Part shown: one piece after another, positions 58,596 through 64,000 of the stretch | Numbering within the stretch: the stretch's first letter is position 1 | How the letters are laid out: every line of letters begins with the position of its first letter | Assembly (NCBI GenBank): GCA_963575645.1 | Contig: OY754467.1 | Span: 32,733,108-32,797,107 of the forward strand | DNA length: 64,000 bases | Reading direction: 5' to 3' | Source of the DNA: Xanthostigma xanthostigma | Taxonomy: Eukaryota; Arthropoda; Insecta; Raphidioptera; Raphidiidae | Notes under the pieces: model-generated | Told to the model about the DNA's origin: nothing | Database searches by the model: none | The model's input: the letters and a program-made list of their open reading frames with translations, nothing else | Program-made: the position numbers and the translations under genes

Positions 58596-58744
58596 CACTG
58601 TCGGTCTGGCCTCAGGAATACCGGAATTTTTCACGGTAGGCCTTCGGTCGAGTCCGGTTCGGATTTTTTTCTTCTTACTTACACGGTCACGTAGAGGCAT
58701 TTGATAATTTTCCCGGTAATTTTTTAGATCCCAGACCGACCCTG
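58596..58744. mobile_element. hAT-family MITE, 149 bp
   Basis: The left end CACTGTCGGTCTGG and the right end CCAGACCGACCCTG are inverted. Flanks CAGCTTAA (58588-58595) and CAGCTTGA (58745-58752) match at 7 of 8 bases. No coding. Confidence 0.75.
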
Positions 58745-58804
58745 CAGCTTGATGAAAGAAAAATCAAATATGATAAAGTAGTTAACAGTGGCGTTGTCCC
58801 ATTA

Positions 58805-59163
58805 TTTTTTTTGTCATAGCGGGAGTGGCACCACGAGAGCACTGCAAGCCCCTGTTTCAAAGATTACAAATACTAACTATCTATGATCTCTACATTTTAG
58901 AGAGTAGCAAATTCGTCAAGAACAAACCAGAATTTTTTGAAAATAATATATACAATCATGAATACGATACAAGAAATAAGGAAAAATTAAAAATAAACCC
59001 CGGTTCGTTAACAGTTGTAAATCGTGGTATCACCAACGCCATGATACGAGTGCATAATAAACTCCCAAATGATTTAAAAAATATAAATAATCGCAAAAAA
59101 TTTAATTCTGCTTTAAGAAAATATCTGCTGTTAAAAAGTTGCTATAGTATAAACGAATTTTAA
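58805..59163 (+). pseudogene. LINE (CR1/Jockey-group) reverse transcriptase C-terminal remnant
   Basis: The frame reads ...EHCKPLFQRLQILTIYDLYI, then LESSKFVKNKPEFF and YDTRNKEKLKINPGS, and ends KKFNSALRKYLLLKSCYSIN-EF before TAA. The CKPLF..L.ILT..dLYi.E..kFV ... Y.TR ... N.LP...K ... F...L..yLl...yYSi.EF pattern is the C-terminal tail of CR1/Jockey-group LINE polyproteins. It lacks the catalytic domains and a proper start, so it is a 5'-truncated insertion. Confidence 0.8.
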
Positions 59164-61940
59164 CATGGTACTTTTATTTCACCTTTATATGACTATGTAA
59201 TAGATTTCGGTCTTGTTTATTGAAACATCGTTTTTGAGAGATTTTCAGAAATTTTTGCTATAATAAAAGAACTCCCAACTGTGACTTTTTAATGGAATAT
59301 TATCAGTCTGTGACTGGTTGACTAGATTTACTGTACAACCACAAGGAAGATAATTTATAAATATTTCTTTATATAGATAAAGAAGTGTGAGTGTCTTCTA
59401 AGTTCTACGTCATCATATGGTGATTTATCTTCAACGGTTTCGAATATAAATAGCTATTTAATTCTAGGAGGAAAGAAAAATTCACGAAAAAGTTGATTTA
59501 CATTATTTGTTTATGTATATGAGGAATAATATGCACTATTTAGAAATTGCTGCTTTTCCCTTTATTTTCAAAATTTTTGACAGTTTGTACAAACGTCACT
59601 TCTAATAGTATATAAGGTAAAATACTCAGTACTTGAACACTTTTTAAAATAGGCCCAATACTTGAACAGTTTAAGAAATCTTATGTTATTAAAAAATTCC
59701 TGCCATTAATATTAATGTTAAATGTATTTTGAGATTGCTTGTACTTTTGACAATGATATCTAAAAAAATTTGAATGTTTAAAGTAAAATATCATAATTTA
59801 GTTAATATCTAATGATGTGGTAATACAAAGTGCCGATTAGTATTGATTTTGATGTGAAAATGAAACTCACCGCCACAAAAGAAAAATATCCAAATAACAC
59901 ATTATATTTAAACTAAAAAAAAATATGTCCCTCAACAATATAGTTTATTTAGCATATAATACATAATTTATTAGGTATTTACATTATTTTCCCAAATAGA
60001 TCATACAAAAATACAACTACCAGACAAACAGTCCTTTACTATAGAATTGGTATAGCGCGATCAGTTTTATTTTACTATATAAGTCACTCAACATAAATGT
60101 TTACGATGTATATATTCACGTAAAACAGTAGTTCTGAAGTTGGTGTGCAAAAAAGATTTTAAACTTTATCATGTTGTTGAATACAATTCTCATATTCTTA
60201 AATGCGATATACTCTCTATAAAAGTCAAACAATTGTTAGATCGAATCAGTTTATAATTTATATTCTCTGCAATAATTAATACTAATTTTGGGCGTTTATG
60301 GATTGTATCTGTAATTTGTATATATATAATTTTCGCATAGACCTCAGAGCTGAATATAAATTTTTCAACGATAAAAAAGAATGTGTAGGTACATAACATT
60401 ATTGATTTATCAATACAGTGATAAGAAATCTGTAGTGTTATTAAAAAGCTCTAATTTTATTGTAATAGACCCTGCAGGGCAATTGATGCATGTGTTTCGA
60501 TATTATTATTTATTACACAATATCAGAATATTAATTATAAATAGTACTTGTTCTTATGAATGAAGAGAATATTGCGTTCGTTTAGTGCTACTTAATTTAA
60601 CGAAGCCACTCTTTACGTGCACCGATTTCGTCGCAAAAATTAATATTAATTAAAAATGAAAGTTTTCTTTCTTATCTTGTAAACAAGACTTTATGTAATG
60701 TATTTGCTGGCAGGCGTGAGCCATGAACTCATCTCACCAAGTGCTATTATTTTCATAAAGCATCAACTTTTCATATCTTTAATAAGACTACAGTCGGCGA
60801 AGAGATTGGTTGAAATACACGGAGACTTCAATTCTCGGTAAACACACCAACTCGTTAAAATTAAGTATTCTTGATAACAGATAGTGCTTTTTATTTAAAT
60901 GTTAGAATTTTTATAGTGATCTTTTATGCTCCTGAACACATTGTCTATCAAATAGTTTATATGTAATTGATAATTATACTTTTTTTACTGAGGGTATAGT
61001 GTCGACATGGAGTTAAACCATGAAATGCGGAAGGGAGGAAAACATACTATAGCATTGCCGTTATTTTTGTGGCGTTTCCATGGCTTAAAACAAACATCGG
61101 ACTATCATCATGGGAAATTTTATAAAGGATCATGTTATGTCAAAAATAATCAAAATTAATAAAAAATGAAAACCTAATTTCGATATTTTGTAAATTTTGA
61201 TATTTTTATCTCGAGATTAAAATGGTCGATCTCATTGAAACTTTACAATAGATTAGTATTAAGTTTATTAAACGTTTTTATCAAAAATGACTTCGTGCAA
61301 GTACCTTAAAGTCGAAACAATAACGTGTTACTATATTAATATATAAATTTATTGCAACACTAAAATAAATTGGTTATAAAAGCTACAGTTTTAGAAGTAA
61401 AGAAAACCAGTTAATAATAATAATATATTTAAATGTATGTTTTATTGGTTGTGAAGCGATCTAGTTAAGAATCCAAAAGCAAAAGTTGAAGATTCTAAAG
61501 TTTAACAGCTCATGCACAAAACAAATTAAGAACAAAATAACTGTCTGCAGATATTATGTGTTTAATATTGTCACTTGTATTTGTTGCCGACAAAAAGAAA
61601 AGGAAATAATGCATGGGTTATGAGATGCGTGCGTCTGTTAACAAGCTTGTCTCTCTGCAAACAGCCAGCGGTGGAAGTGGTCGAATAAAATAAAGAACAA
61701 AAGTATCCAAGATACAAGATGGTGACCTCAGGTGAACCATAACAATCAAATGAGACAGGCCCGGGGTAAAAATAAAAGAATAAGTAAGTAAGTAAAGTTC
61801 TGTATTTCGAAAAATAGTGTTCATTGCAGGAGGTTACATAGCGCGAAATTTCTATAATATTAAATTATTCCCACAGATGGAATGCTCTTAATCTTAAACT
61901 ATATATTATATAGTGATAAATGTCATTTATCTTTCTTTGC
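59164..61940. other. Intergenic DNA
   Basis: The first few hundred bases may be LINE 3' untranslated sequence. The rest is AT-rich with no recognised gene. Open frames near 60190-60563 overlap on opposite strands and show no signature. Confidence 0.45.
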
Positions 61941-62120
61941 TTACTTACCGTCACCCATTGCCAACTTTGATACACAGTATTTATTTAGGTAAACTTCCCT
62001 GTATGCACGGTATAAAGGACATTCGAACAGAAAATGATGACAATTTTCATTTACACTGAGGTTGCAACATAAACAGATTTGCGCACCATCAATCTTATAT
62101 TTAATTTTATCCACGTAAAA
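61941..62120 (-). pseudogene. LINE C-terminal zinc-knuckle remnant
   Basis: Minus-strand codons read YKIDGAQICLCCNLSVNENC, HHFLFECPLYRAYREVYLNK and YCVSKLAMGDGK before TAA at 61941. The C.LC......E..HFLf.CP.Y...R...l pattern is the Cys/His tail found at the C-terminus of many non-LTR reverse transcriptases. About 60 codons remain. The upstream reverse transcriptase is not visible. Confidence 0.7.
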
Positions 62121-63034
62121 TATAAGTTAATCTATCTTAGCTATAGTCTTAATTGGGCAATAATTCGGATTTTTCTAGTGTCTTTAGATATGGTTAAGTA
62201 CTTTTAAAAAATAAAAGAATACAAACTTGTTTTTGACAACACTTTACGGATTTTGATATTTCGCGCTAAAGCTTTAGCAGCATGAATTATTTCGCGCGTG
62301 ACGTCACTATTATAGTAAACATACACGCAATTTCTGTGATATTCTTCTTTAATGACGCCCCACACGAACCATTACGACGGCTGGCGTTTCACTTCACAGA
62401 GTCGAAGATTTTAAAAATGTTCTCCAATATCGTTCGAAATTTTGAATATATACCTACACAGTTTAGATCTATTTTTCCTTATAAAAAATTGTGCACGTCC
62501 CCCCTCTTTCCCAAATGTAAGCCTGTATCATTAAGAAAAAATATCGGCCTTTAAAATCTCCTCAATTTTAACGTTTCCCTTGAATTTTCACTTATCGAGG
62601 ATCTACTGTATTTTTAGCAACAAAAGCCAATATTTTTGCGTTTCTCAATACTCAGACCATGACATTTAAATTATTTCTCCATTAATTTATCGTAGTGTAA
62701 AATATCCTATTGTTTAATCAATATCAAAGACGGCTCTGAACAAATTGGAATTGGAAAAAAAATAAAGAAAGGAAGGAATGTTCTAACCGAGCGTGAAAGT
62801 GGTCACACGAGAAATGTTTCTGCATAAATATAATATCATAGCAGGTCCGATGTTCTCGGTTATTCCATCGATATGTGTTGATCAACAACATCGCCTTGAT
62901 AATCTCGACAAAATCCCGTTCATGTAAATTTGAAACCAGTCTATGTTTTCCATATATGTTATCTATCTGTCTGTGTCCTAATTTATTTATAATATAGATA
63001 TTGACTTTATCAAAACACCTTGTCTGAAGTTATT
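62121..63034. other. Intergenic DNA
   Basis: No gene recognised. The 90-codon open frame at 62282-62554 has no family signature. Confidence 0.45.
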
Positions 63035-63042
63035 ACGGTTGG

Positions 63043-63642
63043 CAGTGGCGGATTTGTTCTAAGGCCCAGTAGGTCCGGGCCTAGGGCGCCCAATCGTGAC
63101 AAAACACATGATGGTGGGCTGCACCGTGCAAGTCTAGATCGTATAACAATAATCTTCCTAAAAATGTGATCGTAATATCTAATTTAGATCAATATTTGGA
63201 CAGTTGAGTTTTTTTTAAATTCATTTAAAACAGACACCTTATTAAAACCAAAAATGTTGAGCTATTGTCGAGGATTTTTTTTTATAAATTTGAGTTTAGG
63301 TCACATAACGCTTTTCTAAGATGATTTTACGTCAGTTTTGTTGATAGCGCGCAATGTTTAAGTTCAAAAATGAGTTCGTGAGAGTGTATGTATAGTGTGT
63401 ATTAAATGTTTTATTTAAATGTGCAATTATCCCTTAAACCACGGAAAATATTACAAACTAGTAGCAATTATAGTTAACTTAATTTCTGAATCGATTTCGA
63501 TAACAATTGGCAATAAAGTAAATTCATTATATTGTATAGTCTATAATCTATATGATGGGTTCTGAGAAATGGGCGGCTGATACTTGCCTACTTACTACAT
63601 GGCCTGGGGCCTAGGGCGGCCAAGACTGGAAATCCGCCACTG
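63043..63642. mobile_element. hAT-family nonautonomous element, 600 bp
   Basis: The left end CAGTGGCGGATTTGTTCTAA and the right end GGAAATCCGCCACTG are typical hAT ends, each next to GGGCCTAGGGCG. Flanks ACGGTTGG (63035-63042) and ATGGTTGT (63643-63650) match at 6 of 8 bases, so the insertion is old. No transposase frame. Confidence 0.85.
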
Positions 63643-63852
63643 ATGGTTGTACTGATATATTTTCAACACCTTTTATTCTCAACTGATTTTTCTCATACTC
63701 TGTTCTGCCAATGGAAAAATTAGTTTGGCAACGTTTAACCTCAAATTATTATAGATTGCTATTGTAGATTTATAGATGCTTAAAAACAGAAATTACTTAA
63801 AAACGTTTAAGATTTCAATAAAAATACAAATGACAGTGTCATAATAATATAT

Positions 63853-63976
63853 TACACCACAAGGATCGAAAATGTGATATTCTTGTCCTGCGCGCCATGA
63901 TGCCTAAGCCTAAGGCAAAGCCGAGGGCATCATGGCGCGACGAGCAAGGTATCACACTTTCGGCCAGTATGGTGTA
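63853..63976. mobile_element. Hairpin MITE near the window end
   Basis: ACACCACAAGGATCGAAAAT, GTGATA and CGCGCCATGATGCC are mirrored by GGGCATCATGGCGCG, TATCACACTTTCGGCC and a final TGGTGT. Arms are about 50 bp with a loop of about 20 bp. No coding and no clear target duplication. Confidence 0.65.
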
Positions 63977-64000
63977 TACTATTCTTCTTCATGCATCGAT

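Overview
This is an AT-rich, gene-poor window of insect nuclear DNA. Lepidoptera is my best guess but is not proven. Three things point to an insect: several Helitron families that insert between A and T and end in CTAG after a CCCGGG-type hairpin, as is common in moths and butterflies; a diverged copy of the CAAGTGCGAGTCGG repeat familiar from Lepidoptera; and a TATA box plus TCAGT initiator of the arthropod type. There are no operons, no Shine-Dalgarno-led genes and no CRISPR array.

Only one host gene is well supported, on the + strand. A TATAAAA box (22690) and TCAGT initiator (22720) precede a 7-codon first exon (22802-22822, MKSWSIL). A phase-0 intron of about 5.9 kb follows, then a large second exon (28725-29636). 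The joined product is 310 residues: a signal peptide, a possible KR processing site, histidine clusters near both ends, and two tryptophan/lysine-rich blocks in which Trp recurs almost strictly every 4 or 8 residues. It is probably a secreted structural protein, perhaps of the cuticle; the function is inferred from composition only.

Nearly everything else that can be identified is transposable-element DNA. By region: 0-5 kb holds a Helitron end, two tandem copies of a GGCCGCTGCACACG-ended element and an ACGTGATAACG repeat. 8-10 kb holds a hairpin MITE, a tRNA-like SINE head and a hAT element with a perfect 8-bp target duplication. 12-21 kb holds foldbacks, Helitrons, a hAT element containing a PIF/Harbinger-like MITE, and a Helitron that carries both a tRNA-like segment and a mariner insertion. 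22-30 kb is the host gene, with a Helitron and two long inverted-repeat hairpins in its intron. 31-38 kb holds a second tRNA-bearing Helitron, a hAT with a 1-kb foldback nested inside it, RTE-type LINE pieces in opposite orientation, and a second foldback. 39-51 kb holds two Helitrons of another family, an element with 265-bp inverted ends and a Cys-rich integrase-like tail, and more repeats. 54-64 kb holds hAT elements with readable target duplications, one of them inside a Helitron, and two LINE 3' coding remnants.

The items most worth a second look are the Trp-lattice protein and its distant first exon, the Helitron subfamily carrying a tRNA-Lys-like body with a GTC anticodon, the nested elements whose insertion order can be read from the sequence, and the recurrent GAAACG-containing hairpins, two of which lie in the intron of the one gene.
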